Part shown: positions 47,898 to 55,268 of the stretch, piece after piece
Numbering within the stretch: the stretch's first letter is position 1
How the letters are laid out: each line of letters opens with the position of its first letter
Source: Luteibacter yeojuensis
GTDB taxonomy: Bacteria > Pseudomonadota > Gammaproteobacteria > Xanthomonadales > Rhodanobacteraceae
Reading direction: 5' to 3'
DNA length: 64,000 nucleotides
NCBI RefSeq assembly: GCF_000964085.1
Contig: NZ_JZRB01000010.1
Span: 1-64,000 of the forward strand
Notes under the pieces: model-generated
The model's database searches: none
Told to the model about the DNA's origin: nothing
Seen by the model: only the letters and a program-made list of their open reading frames with translations
Translations under genes and position numbers: made by a program

Positions 47898-48340
47898 TGC
47901 CCTCGCGCGCCGACCGCCTGCAGCCCGTGGTGGATCTCGCTGCCGAGAAAGCGGAGGAGGCCACGCGCGCGCTCGCACTGCACCAGCGCGCGCTGGCGGA
48001 GTCGGAGCACCAGCTCACCGAGCTGCGCCGCTACCGCAACGAATACGCCGAGATGCCCTCGGGCATCGGCGTGCAGGAGCTGCTGAACCGCCAGCAGTTC
48101 CTGCAGAAGATCGACCTGGCCATCGTCCAGCAGCTGGGCGAGGTGCAGCGCCGCGAGCGCGCGCTCACCGAGGCCCGCACCGGTTGGGCTGACGCACGCG
48201 GCCGTGCCAAGGCTTTGGATTCGGTCACGGCGAAATACCGTGAACAGGAGCGCAAGTCGCAGGATCGCCGCGAGCAGGAGCAGGCTGACGAACGCTCGCA
48301 ATACCGCCGCAACCGCTCTTCGAACGACCCCATCGAGTGA
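47897..48340 (+). CDS. fliJ: flagellar export stalk protein FliJ
   Basis: A 147-residue coiled-coil protein (SRADRLQPVVDLAAEKAEEA ... SEHQLTELRRYRNEYAEM). FliJ sits in the FliI ring like the gamma subunit of F-ATPase. The family conserves little besides heptads; position between fliI and fliK supports it. It overlaps fliI by one base. Confidence 0.9.
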   Translation: MPSRADRLQPVVDLAAEKAEEATRALALHQRALAESEHQLTELRRYRNEYAEMPSGIGVQELLNRQQFLQKIDLAIVQQLGEVQRRERALTEARTGWADARGRAKALDSVTAKYREQERKSQDRREQEQADERSQYRRNRSSNDPIE

Positions 48341-48345
48341 AACGC

Positions 48346-49491
48346 ATGAACAACGCCTCGCTGCTCCTCAACGTCGCCCGACCGTCCACCGCTGCCACGT
48401 CGGCGACACCCGTCGCGGGTAGCACCGCCTCGTCCGGCACGCCGTCATCGAAGGGCTTCGACCACGCGATGGATGCCGCGCACGCGGACGCTCGCAAGGA
48501 CGACGCCGCGAAGAAGGACGATGCGTCGTCCAGCAACACCGCGAACGGCGCGACGAACACGCCCGCCGGCAAGGCCGCTGGCGACAAGGCGGGTGCGAAA
48601 GACGCGAAGAAGAGCGACGACACCGCGAAGAAGGAGGACAAGGCGACGGACGATACGTCGATCGCCGCCTCCGTGCTCGCGCTGATCGGCGTGCCGACGC
48701 AGGTCACGCAGGTGGCCGCCAAGGCACTCGGCGTCGCCAGGGACGTGGCCACCGGCCACGCGGGCGATGCGCTCGCCACGCTAACGGGCGTTGGCAACGC
48801 CGGCGATACCGCCGAAGGCGTGGCCGCCGCGAAAGACGGTGGCCTCGGTGCCCTCGGCCTCGCCGCGCAGGGCGCCGCCGACGCGAACGCCAGCGCCCCC
48901 GCCGCCAACCCCTTTGCCGCGCTGATGGCGGCCGAAGGCGCGGGCACGGGTGCCGCCACGGGCAGCGACAAGGACGATGGCAAGGGCACCGACCTGTCGC
49001 TCGCCGGCCCCATGCCGTTCGCGCACGCGCCGGGCGCCACGCCGCTGGATGGCCCCATACAACTGCAGGCCACGCAGCCGGCCACCACGCCACAGTTCAC
49101 GCAGGAACTGGGCGAGCAGATCGCGTGGATGGGCAGCGCGGCGGGCAGCATTAAGGAAGCCCGTATCAAGCTGCACCCGGAAGAACTGGGCAGCATGGAT
49201 GTGCGCGTCAACGTCGACGGTGGCAAGGTGAATGTCGCGATCATGGCGCAGCACCCCGCGGCCGTGCATGCCGTGCAGCAGACCCTCGCCAACCTCGACA
49301 GCATGCTGGCCCACCATGGCCTTTCGCTCGGCCAGGCCGACGTGAACCAGGGCGGCGCGCAGCAGGGTGGCAACGGCGGTGCGCCGGGGCAGGGCCCCGG
49401 GCAGGGCGGCGCGGGCGGCCATGAGGGCGAGGCCCTCTCGGTCGCCAGCACCTCGCGCGTCTCCCGCGGCCTCGTCGACGAAACGGCGTGA
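48346..49491 (+). CDS. fliK: flagellar hook-length control protein FliK
   Basis: A 381-residue ruler protein. The N-terminal 250 residues are low-complexity Ala/Asp/Lys/Thr-rich. The C-terminal FliK domain is clear: EARIKLHPEELGSMDVRVNV, NVAIMAQHPAAVHAVQQTLA and LDSMLAHHGLSL. The ATG at 48346 is preferred to a GTG at 48337, because GAG lies at better distance. It ends the fliE operon. Confidence 0.92.
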   Translation: MNNASLLLNVARPSTAATSATPVAGSTASSGTPSSKGFDHAMDAAHADARKDDAAKKDDASSSNTANGATNTPAGKAAGDKAGAKDAKKSDDTAKKEDKATDDTSIAASVLALIGVPTQVTQVAAKALGVARDVATGHAGDALATLTGVGNAGDTAEGVAAAKDGGLGALGLAAQGAADANASAPAANPFAALMAAEGAGTGAATGSDKDDGKGTDLSLAGPMPFAHAPGATPLDGPIQLQATQPATTPQFTQELGEQIAWMGSAAGSIKEARIKLHPEELGSMDVRVNVDGGKVNVAIMAQHPAAVHAVQQTLANLDSMLAHHGLSLGQADVNQGGAQQGGNGGAPGQGPGQGGAGGHEGEALSVASTSRVSRGLVDETA

Positions 49492-49526
49492 CGCGGCACT
49501 GCGCGACGTACTGACGTCGCGCGTCA
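49489..49526. promoter_or_regulatory. palindromes and GTCA/TGAC half-sites upstream of fliL
   Basis: CGCGACGT and ACGTCGCG form exact 8-bp arms around ACTG (49502-49521). Three half-sites (TGAC at 49489 and 49512, GTCA at 49523) include TGAC-N7-GTCA, the same layout as at 41000 upstream of fleQ. The site is about 90-125 bp before the fliL -24/-12 element. Confidence 0.4.
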
Positions 49527-49613
49527 ATTTTCCGCCAAGCGCGGCACAAGCCGACGTTTGCCGGAAACTCCTTGAAAAGCGGCCTCTGGAGCATCCCAAG
49601 GGCATGGCCCCGA

Positions 49614-49629
49614 TGGCACGCCGCTTGCA
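49614..49629 (+). promoter_or_regulatory. sigma-54 promoter of fliLM
   Basis: TGGCAC-GCCGC-TTGCA is a full match to the -24/-12 consensus, 66 bp before fliL. Confidence 0.93.
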
Positions 49630-49695
49630 ACAATACCTGCGGGGCCCGCATGGGCCGGAACCACACCGCATTTGAATCCACGAGGTCGCGCTGGC

Positions 49696-50196
49696 ATGGC
49701 CGCAGCAAAGAAAGAAGCCGCTGAAGAGGGTGGCAAGAAAAAAGGCAAGGGCAAGCTCCTGCTCATCGTCGGCGCGCTGGTCGTGCTGGCTGCCGGTGGC
49801 GGCGGCGCCTTCTTCATGCTCAAGGGCAAGCACCCCAAGAGCGCCGAGCAGGCCGCGGCCGAGGCCGCCAAGGCCAAGCCCGCGCTGTACCTGCAGCTCG
49901 ACCCGGCGTTTGTCGTCAATTTCCAGGACGACACCGCCCTGCGCTTCCTCCAGGTGGGCGTCAACGTCATGTCGCACGACCCGGAAGCCATCAATGCCAC
50001 CAAGGAAGCCGACCCGGAGATCCGCAACGCCCTGCTCATGCTGTTCTCGGCGCAGGACGTGAAATCGCTTTCCGATATCAAGGGCAAGCAGAAGCTCCAG
50101 GCCGCCGCGCTGGCCGAAGTGCAGCGCGTGCTGAAGGAAAAGATCGGCAAACCGGGCGTCGACGCCCTGTATTTCACCAGCTTCATCATGCAGTGA
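49696..50196 (+). CDS. fliL: flagellar basal body-associated protein FliL
   Basis: A 166-residue membrane protein. A Lys/Glu-rich cytoplasmic N terminus is followed by one transmembrane helix (LLLIVGALVVLAAGGGGAFF) and the periplasmic stomatin-like domain (LDPAFVVNFQDDTALRFLQV). It supports the stator. The ATG at 49696 is used; an upstream TTG adds eight unsupported residues. First gene after the promoter. Confidence 0.93.
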   Translation: MAAAKKEAAEEGGKKKGKGKLLLIVGALVVLAAGGGGAFFMLKGKHPKSAEQAAAEAAKAKPALYLQLDPAFVVNFQDDTALRFLQVGVNVMSHDPEAINATKEADPEIRNALLMLFSAQDVKSLSDIKGKQKLQAAALAEVQRVLKEKIGKPGVDALYFTSFIMQ

Positions 50197-50212
50197 CGGG
50201 AGCCGTCCAGCC

Positions 50213-51229
50213 ATGAGCGACATCCTTACCCAGGAAGAAATCGACGCCCTCCTCGCTGGCGTGGAGGGTGGCGCCGTGGAGACGGACGAGGCCCCGCCGC
50301 CGCCGCCCGGCTCGGTGCTCGACTATGATTTCACCCAGCAGGACCGCATCGTCCGCGGCCGCCTGCCCACGCTCGAGATGGTGAACGACCGTTTCGCCCG
50401 TTATTTCCGCGCCAACCTGTTCAATGTGCTGCGGAAATCGTGCGAGGTCTCGGTGCTTGGCGTGAAAATGACCAAGTTCAACGAGTACGTCCATTCGCTG
50501 GCCGTGCCGAGCAACCTCAACCTCATCCGCATCAAGCCGTTGCGCGGCACCGCGCTGTTCGTGTTCGAGCCGCGCCTGGTCTTCACCGTCATCGATAACT
50601 TCTTCGGTGGCGATGGCCGTTACCACGCCCGCATCGAGGGCCGGGATTTCACCCCGACCGAAAACCGCGTCATCCAGATCGTGCTGGCCGAGGCGTTTTC
50701 GGCCATGGCCGAGGCGTGGGCGCCCGTGCTGAAAATGCAGTACGAGTTCCTCAATTCCGAGATCAACCCGCAGTTCGCCAACATCGTGAGCCCCACCGAA
50801 ACCGTGGTGGTATCGCGTTTCCACGTGGAGCTCGACGGCGGTGGTGGTGAAATCCACCTCACCCTGCCGTACTCGATGGTGGAGCCCATCCGCGAACTGC
50901 TGGATGCCGGCGTGCAGAGCGACCGGGCCGAGCGCGACGAGCGCTGGATCCAGAACCTGCACGAGGAAATCCTCGACGCCGAGGTGGAGGTCACCTCCAT
51001 GCTGGCAGAGGCCCGCCTCACCATCGGCGATTTCCTGCACCTGCGCAAAGGCGACATCATCCCCATCAACCTGCCTGACCTGGCCACCGTCTTTGCCGAA
51101 GACGTGCCGATCTTCCGCGGCCGCATGGCCAACGCGGCGGGCAACAAGGCCGTGCAGTTCGAATCGCACATGCGCCGGCCGGCGCTGGCGAAGGCCGCGC
51201 TGCCTGCCCCCGCCGAAGAGCCCGCCTAG
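50213..51229 (+). CDS. fliM: flagellar motor switch protein FliM
   Basis: A 338-residue C-ring protein. The N-terminal CheY-binding peptide is DILTQEEIDALLAGVEGG (residues 3-20). The middle CheC-like domain (EMVNDRFARYFRANLFN ... FNEYVHSLAVPSNLNLI) and C-terminal SpoA domain (LTIGDFLHLRKGDIIPINL) follow. It lies 17 bp after fliL. Its CheY-binding peptide is echoed in CheZ and the CheA linker. Confidence 0.96.
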   Translation: MSDILTQEEIDALLAGVEGGAVETDEAPPPPPGSVLDYDFTQQDRIVRGRLPTLEMVNDRFARYFRANLFNVLRKSCEVSVLGVKMTKFNEYVHSLAVPSNLNLIRIKPLRGTALFVFEPRLVFTVIDNFFGGDGRYHARIEGRDFTPTENRVIQIVLAEAFSAMAEAWAPVLKMQYEFLNSEINPQFANIVSPTETVVVSRFHVELDGGGGEIHLTLPYSMVEPIRELLDAGVQSDRAERDERWIQNLHEEILDAEVEVTSMLAEARLTIGDFLHLRKGDIIPINLPDLATVFAEDVPIFRGRMANAAGNKAVQFESHMRRPALAKAALPAPAEEPA

Positions 51230-51261
51230 CAGCCGGGGCAGCAGGGCGGCAGCACAAACCA

Positions 51262-51328
51262 TGTGGGAGCGCGATTGCGCGCGATGGGTGCTCGCCGCAG
51301 ACCCATCGCGCGCAAGCGCGCTCCCACA
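51262..51328. repeat. REP palindromic pair between fliM and fliN
   Basis: Arms of 28 bp (left has GCGCGATTGCGC, one mismatch from the family) flank an 11-bp spacer. It begins 33 bp after the fliM stop. Confidence 0.88.
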
Positions 51329-51357
51329 GTTCTCACAGGCCTCCCATGGTTTTTTGC

Positions 51358-51417
51358 TGACGGGTCATTCACTGACGTCAAATGACCGTCATGGTGACTA
51401 ACTGCCGTCGTGCGTCA
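51358..51417. promoter_or_regulatory. dense GTCA/TGAC half-site cluster upstream of fliN
   Basis: Eight half-sites occur in 60 bp: TGAC at 51358, 51373, 51383 and 51395; GTCA at 51364, 51377, 51388 and 51414. TGACGTCA (51373-51380) is a perfect palindrome. The cluster is about 95-155 bp before the fliN -24/-12 element. Confidence 0.55.
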
Positions 51418-51430
51418 GGTTTCCGCCATG

Positions 51431-51461
51431 AGCCCCTGCCTGCCAAAAACAGGTAGGGGCT
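51431..51461. terminator. stable hairpin between the half-site cluster and the fliN promoter
   Basis: AGCCCCTGCCTG pairs with CAGGTAGGGGCT (12 bp with one G-T pair) around a 7-nt loop (CCAAAAA). No T run follows on the plus strand. It may end fliLM transcripts or serve as a protein site. With the REP, the half-site cluster and the promoter it accounts for the 341-bp fliM-fliN gap. Confidence 0.45.
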
Positions 51462-51512
51462 AATTGCTTGATAAGTAGGTAAAAATCGTCTCTCCGCCAC
51501 GCGCCAAATCCA

Positions 51513-51528
51513 TGGCACGCCGTTTGCT
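51513..51528 (+). promoter_or_regulatory. sigma-54 promoter of the fliN operon
   Basis: TGGCAC-GCCGT-TTGCT is a full match to the -24/-12 consensus, 42 bp before the chosen fliN ATG. It supports that start over the ATG at 51538, which falls at the predicted transcript start. Confidence 0.93.
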
Positions 51529-51570
51529 TCCATGGGGATGTCATCCCAGCAACGCATCGGACCCCCGGAC

Positions 51571-51903
51571 ATGAACGAACCCAGCCTGCTCGAACCCGTC
51601 GACGGCGCCGCCGACCTCACCAAGTCCATGGGCCTTGGCGCTGATGTGAACCTCGACGTCATCCTCGATGTCCCGGTCACCATGGCCATGGAAGTGGGCC
51701 GCACCAAGATCAGCATCCGCAACCTGCTCCAGCTCAACCAGGGCTCGGTGGTCGAACTCGACCGCGCCGCTGGCGAGCCGCTGGATGTATTCGTCAACGG
51801 CACGCTCGTGGCCCATGGCGAGGTGGTGGTGATCAACGAGAAGTTCGGCATCCGCCTCACCGACGTGATCAGCCCCGCCGAACGCGTCCGCAAGCTCCGC
51901 TGA
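51571..51903 (+). CDS. fliN: flagellar motor switch protein FliN
   Basis: A 110-residue C-ring protein. The SpoA domain is standard (DVILDVPVTMAMEVGRTKIS, LNQGSVVELDRAAGEPLDV, FVNGTLVAHGEVVVINEKFG). FliN and FliM make the C ring and help docking of the export apparatus. It heads fliNOPQR-flhBA. Confidence 0.95.
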   Translation: MNEPSLLEPVDGAADLTKSMGLGADVNLDVILDVPVTMAMEVGRTKISIRNLLQLNQGSVVELDRAAGEPLDVFVNGTLVAHGEVVVINEKFGIRLTDVISPAERVRKLR

Positions 51904-51913
51904 GGGCCCACCC

Positions 51914-52336
51914 ATGCGCCGTATCGTCGCTGCCCTGGCGGGTGGCCTCCTTCCCTGCGCCCTGCTGGCGGCCCCGGCACCGGTGGCCGCCCAGGCGGTG
52001 GATTCGGGTGCGGAGATCGTCCGCGTCCTGGTCAGCCTGCTGGGTGTGGTGGCGCTCATCTTCTTTGTCGGCTGGCTTAGCCGCCGCGCCCAGGCCCGCG
52101 TGCGCCCGGGTGGCCGGAAAATCCGCGTCATCGAGACCCTGCCGGTGGGCATGAAGGAAAAGGTGGTGTTGCTGGAAGTCGGCGGCACGCAGCTGCTGGT
52201 CGGCGCCTCGCCCACCGGCGGCCTGCGTACCCTGCACGTGCTCGATACCCCGGTCCAGGACGACGCCACGCCACCGTCGGCCACGCCGGCGATCCGCGGT
52301 TTCCGCGACATCCTCAGCCAGTGGAAGCGTCCATGA
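51914..52336 (+). CDS. fliO: flagellar biosynthesis protein FliO
   Basis: A 140-residue membrane protein with an N-terminal signal-like helix and a second helix ([20 protein letters not shown]). The cytoplasmic FliO domain follows ([32 protein letters not shown]). It assists FliP ring assembly. It overlaps fliP by 4 bp. Confidence 0.9.
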   Translation: MRRIVAALAGGLLPCALLAAPAPVAAQAVDSGAEIVRVLVSLLGVVALIFFVGWLSRRAQARVRPGGRKIRVIETLPVGMKEKVVLLEVGGTQLLVGASPTGGLRTLHVLDTPVQDDATPPSATPAIRGFRDILSQWKRP

Positions 52337-53082
52337 AGTACCTGAAGTGGGGGCTGTGCCTGCTGCTGCTCGCCGCCCCGTTCGCCGCCCTCGCCGCCGA
52401 GCCGCAGGGCATCCCGCTGGTGAACGTCCAGCCGGGCGCCAACGGCGGCCAGCAGTGGTCGCTGTCCATCCAGATGCTGGCGCTGATGACAGCGCTGACG
52501 GTCCTCCCGGCCATCTTGCTGATGATGACCTCGTTCACCCGCATCGTCATCGTCCTGGGCTTCCTGCGCCAGGCGCTGGGTACCAACAGCACGCCGCCGA
52601 ACCAGGTGATCCTGGGCCTGTCGCTGTTCCTCACGCTGTTCGTCATGAGCCCGGTGCTGAACAAGGCCTACGACGCCGGCCTGAAGCCCTACATGGACGG
52701 CCAGATGAGCGTCCAGGACGCGCTGCCGGCCGCCGCGGCGCCGTTCAAGCATTTCATGCTGGAGCAGACCCGCGAGCCCGACCTGCAGCTCTTCACCAAG
52801 CTGGCCGGTGAGCAGCCGTATGCCGACAAGGAAGCCGTGCCGTACCGCGTGGCCCTGCCGGCCTTCGTCACCAGCGAGCTGAAGACCGCGTTCCAGATGG
52901 GCTTCCTGCTGTTCATTCCGTTTTTGATCATCGACCTGGTCGTTGCCTCGGTGCTCATGTCCATGGGCATGATGATGGTGTCGCCCATGATCATCTCGCT
53001 GCCGTTCAAGATCATGCTCTTCGTGCTCGTGGACGGCTGGACCTTGCTGCTCGGCACCCTCGCGGGGAGCTTCTTCCAATGA
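52333..53082 (+). CDS. fliP: flagellar export gate protein FliP
   Basis: A 249-residue polytopic gate subunit with a cleavable signal peptide ([13 protein letters not shown]). [20 protein letters not shown], then [19 protein letters not shown] and the C-terminal [20 protein letters not shown] are hallmark FliP. The start at 52333 (ATGA overlap) is preferred to 52321. Confidence 0.96.
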   Translation: MKYLKWGLCLLLLAAPFAALAAEPQGIPLVNVQPGANGGQQWSLSIQMLALMTALTVLPAILLMMTSFTRIVIVLGFLRQALGTNSTPPNQVILGLSLFLTLFVMSPVLNKAYDAGLKPYMDGQMSVQDALPAAAAPFKHFMLEQTREPDLQLFTKLAGEQPYADKEAVPYRVALPAFVTSELKTAFQMGFLLFIPFLIIDLVVASVLMSMGMMMVSPMIISLPFKIMLFVLVDGWTLLLGTLAGSFFQ

Positions 53083-53348
53083 CGCCCGAATCGGTCATCG
53101 GCTTCGGCCAGCAGGCCCTGCACATCGCCATGCTCATCGGCGCGCCGTTGCTGCTCACCGCCCTGGCGGTGGGCCTCATCATCGGCATGGTGCAGGCCGC
53201 CACCCAGATCAACGAGCAGACCCTCAGCTTCATCCCGAAGCTGATCTGCATGGCCCTGGTGGCCATCATCACCGGCCCGTGGATGCTGCGGACCATGGTG
53301 GATTTCACCCGCAACCTCATTGAAAACCTGCCCCAGGCGGTGCGTTGA
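53079..53348 (+). CDS. fliQ: flagellar export gate protein FliQ
   Basis: An 89-residue protein with two transmembrane helices and the family core [20 protein letters not shown] and [20 protein letters not shown]. It joins FliP and FliR in the export gate. It overlaps fliP by 4 bp. Confidence 0.96.
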   Translation: MTPESVIGFGQQALHIAMLIGAPLLLTALAVGLIIGMVQAATQINEQTLSFIPKLICMALVAIITGPWMLRTMVDFTRNLIENLPQAVR

Positions 53349-54121
53349 TGCCCCTGGACCTCGGCCAGCTCGAGGGGTGGGTGGGCAGCGCCTGCTGGGC
53401 GCTCGCCCGCATCAGCGGCCTGATGCTGGTGGCGCCCGTGCTGGGCGCCAACACCATCCCCATGCGCATCCGCCTCGGCCTCACCGTGCTGCTCACGGTG
53501 GTGCTGGCGCCGCTCGCGCCGCTGGACATCCGCCCGCTCTCGGCCGCCGGCGTGGCCACGCTGGCCCAGCAGGTGCTGCTGGGCGCCGCCGTGGGCTTCG
53601 TGCTGAAGCTGGTGTTTGAGGCGGTCTCGTTCGGTGGCCAGTTCGTCTCCCAGGCCATGAGCCTGGGTTTCGCCGAGGTGGTGAACCCCGGCGTGGGCGG
53701 TACCACGCCCGTGCTCAGCCAGTTCTACACGATGCTGGTCACGCTTATGTTCCTGGCCATGAACGGCCACCTGCAGCTCATCGACCTGCTGGCCCAGAGC
53801 TTCCGCACGCTGCCCGTGGGGCAGGGTGGCATCGGCGCGGACGGCCTGTGGGGCGTGCTCACGTTCGCCAGCCACCTGTTCGCCGGCGCGGTGCGCGTGG
53901 CGCTGCCGGCCCTCACCGCCGTCCTGGTCGTGAACCTGGGTTTTGGCGCCATCAGCCGCTCCGCGCCGTCGATGAACCTGTTCGCCGTCGGCTTCCCCAT
54001 CACGATCTGCCTGGGCATGGTCGCCGTGTGGCTGGCCCTTCGCGGCCTGCCCAGCGCCTTTGATTCGCTCACCACCGACGCCTGGGAAGCCATGCGCGGG
54101 CTCACGGGGGGCACGCCGTGA
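53348..54121 (+). CDS. fliR: flagellar export gate protein FliR
   Basis: A 257-residue polytopic gate protein. ALARISGLMLVAPVLGANTI, FVSQAMSLGFAEVVNPGVGG and LVVNLGFGAISRSAPSMNLF are characteristic. The ATG at 53348 shares a base with the fliQ stop. It overlaps flhB by 4 bp. Confidence 0.95.
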   Translation: MPLDLGQLEGWVGSACWALARISGLMLVAPVLGANTIPMRIRLGLTVLLTVVLAPLAPLDIRPLSAAGVATLAQQVLLGAAVGFVLKLVFEAVSFGGQFVSQAMSLGFAEVVNPGVGGTTPVLSQFYTMLVTLMFLAMNGHLQLIDLLAQSFRTLPVGQGGIGADGLWGVLTFASHLFAGAVRVALPALTAVLVVNLGFGAISRSAPSMNLFAVGFPITICLGMVAVWLALRGLPSAFDSLTTDAWEAMRGLTGGTP

Positions 54122-55263
54122 GCGAGGGTGCGGACAAGGAAGACAAAACCGAAGCCCCTAGTGAAAAACGCCTTCGCGAAGCGCGTGAAAAGGGCGAACT
54201 ACCACGCTCGCGCGAGCTGTCCACGGCCATCGTGGTGCTCGCCGGCGTGGCCATGCTGCTGGCCTCGCACGAGCAGATGGCCATGCACGCGGCCAACATC
54301 ATGCACGTGGGCCTGCAGTACGGCCGCGACGACCTGTTCGCGGCCGACGGGTTCCGCCGCGCCCTGATGACGGCCCTCATCGAGGCCCTGCGCATGCTGG
54401 CCCCGCTGTTCGCGGTGACCATGGCCGCCTCGGTGGCCGCCCCGGCGCTCATGGGCGGCCTCAATTTTTCGTTCCAGGCGCTGGCGCCCAAGTTCGACCG
54501 CCTGAACCCGGTGCAGGGTTTCTCCCGCCTGGTGTCGAAAAACGGCCTGGTGGAACTGGGCAAGTCCCTGCTCAAGCTGGCCTTCATCGGCGGCGCGCTG
54601 GCCTGGTACCTGCGCAAGAGCACCTCGGAGATGTACGCCGTGGGCTCGGGCCCCGTGAAGGAGGGCATCGCCCACGCGTTTGGCCTGTTCGGCAGCGCCT
54701 CGCTCATCTTCGCCTGCGCCCTGGCCGCCATCGGCCTCATCGACGCGCCGTGGCAGAAGTACAGCTTCACCTCGAAGATGAAGATGACCAAGCAGGAAGT
54801 GAAGGACGAGCACAAGGAGAACGAGGGCTCGCCGGAGCTGAAGTCAAAAATCCGCCAGATGCAGCACCAGATGGCCCGGCGCCGCATGATGGAGGACGTG
54901 CCCACGGCCGACGTCATCATCGCCAACCCGACGCACTTCTCGGTCGCCCTCAAGTACGACGAAAACCGCATGGGAGCGCCCCGCGTGGTGGCCAAGGGCA
55001 TGGATGTCATCGCCCTGCAGATACGGCAGATCGGCTCCGATGCGAAGGTTCCGGTCGTGGAAGCGGCCCCGTTGGCACGAGCCTTGTATCACACGACGGA
55101 AATCGGACGCGAAATCCCCTCGGCCCTGTACGTGGCCGTGGCCCAGATCCTGGCCTACGTGTTCCGTTTGAAGCAGGCGATCGCCACCGGCGACCTCCCG
55201 CCCGACATGCCCCAGCAGGACATCGATCCGGAGCTGATGGGCCCATACCGCATGGACAAGTGA
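54118..55263 (+). CDS. flhB: flagellar export switch protein FlhB
   Basis: A 381-residue gate protein. A short cytoplasmic N terminus (DKTEAPSEKRLREAREKGEL) precedes four membrane helices. The self-cleaving NPTH motif is at residues 270-273 (IANPTHFSVAL) within the cytoplasmic domain that switches substrate from hook to filament. It uses a GTG start overlapping the fliR stop. Confidence 0.96.
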   Translation: MSEGADKEDKTEAPSEKRLREAREKGELPRSRELSTAIVVLAGVAMLLASHEQMAMHAANIMHVGLQYGRDDLFAADGFRRALMTALIEALRMLAPLFAVTMAASVAAPALMGGLNFSFQALAPKFDRLNPVQGFSRLVSKNGLVELGKSLLKLAFIGGALAWYLRKSTSEMYAVGSGPVKEGIAHAFGLFGSASLIFACALAAIGLIDAPWQKYSFTSKMKMTKQEVKDEHKENEGSPELKSKIRQMQHQMARRRMMEDVPTADVIIANPTHFSVALKYDENRMGAPRVVAKGMDVIALQIRQIGSDAKVPVVEAAPLARALYHTTEIGREIPSALYVAVAQILAYVFRLKQAIATGDLPPDMPQQDIDPELMGPYRMDK

Positions 55264-55268
55264 CTTAG

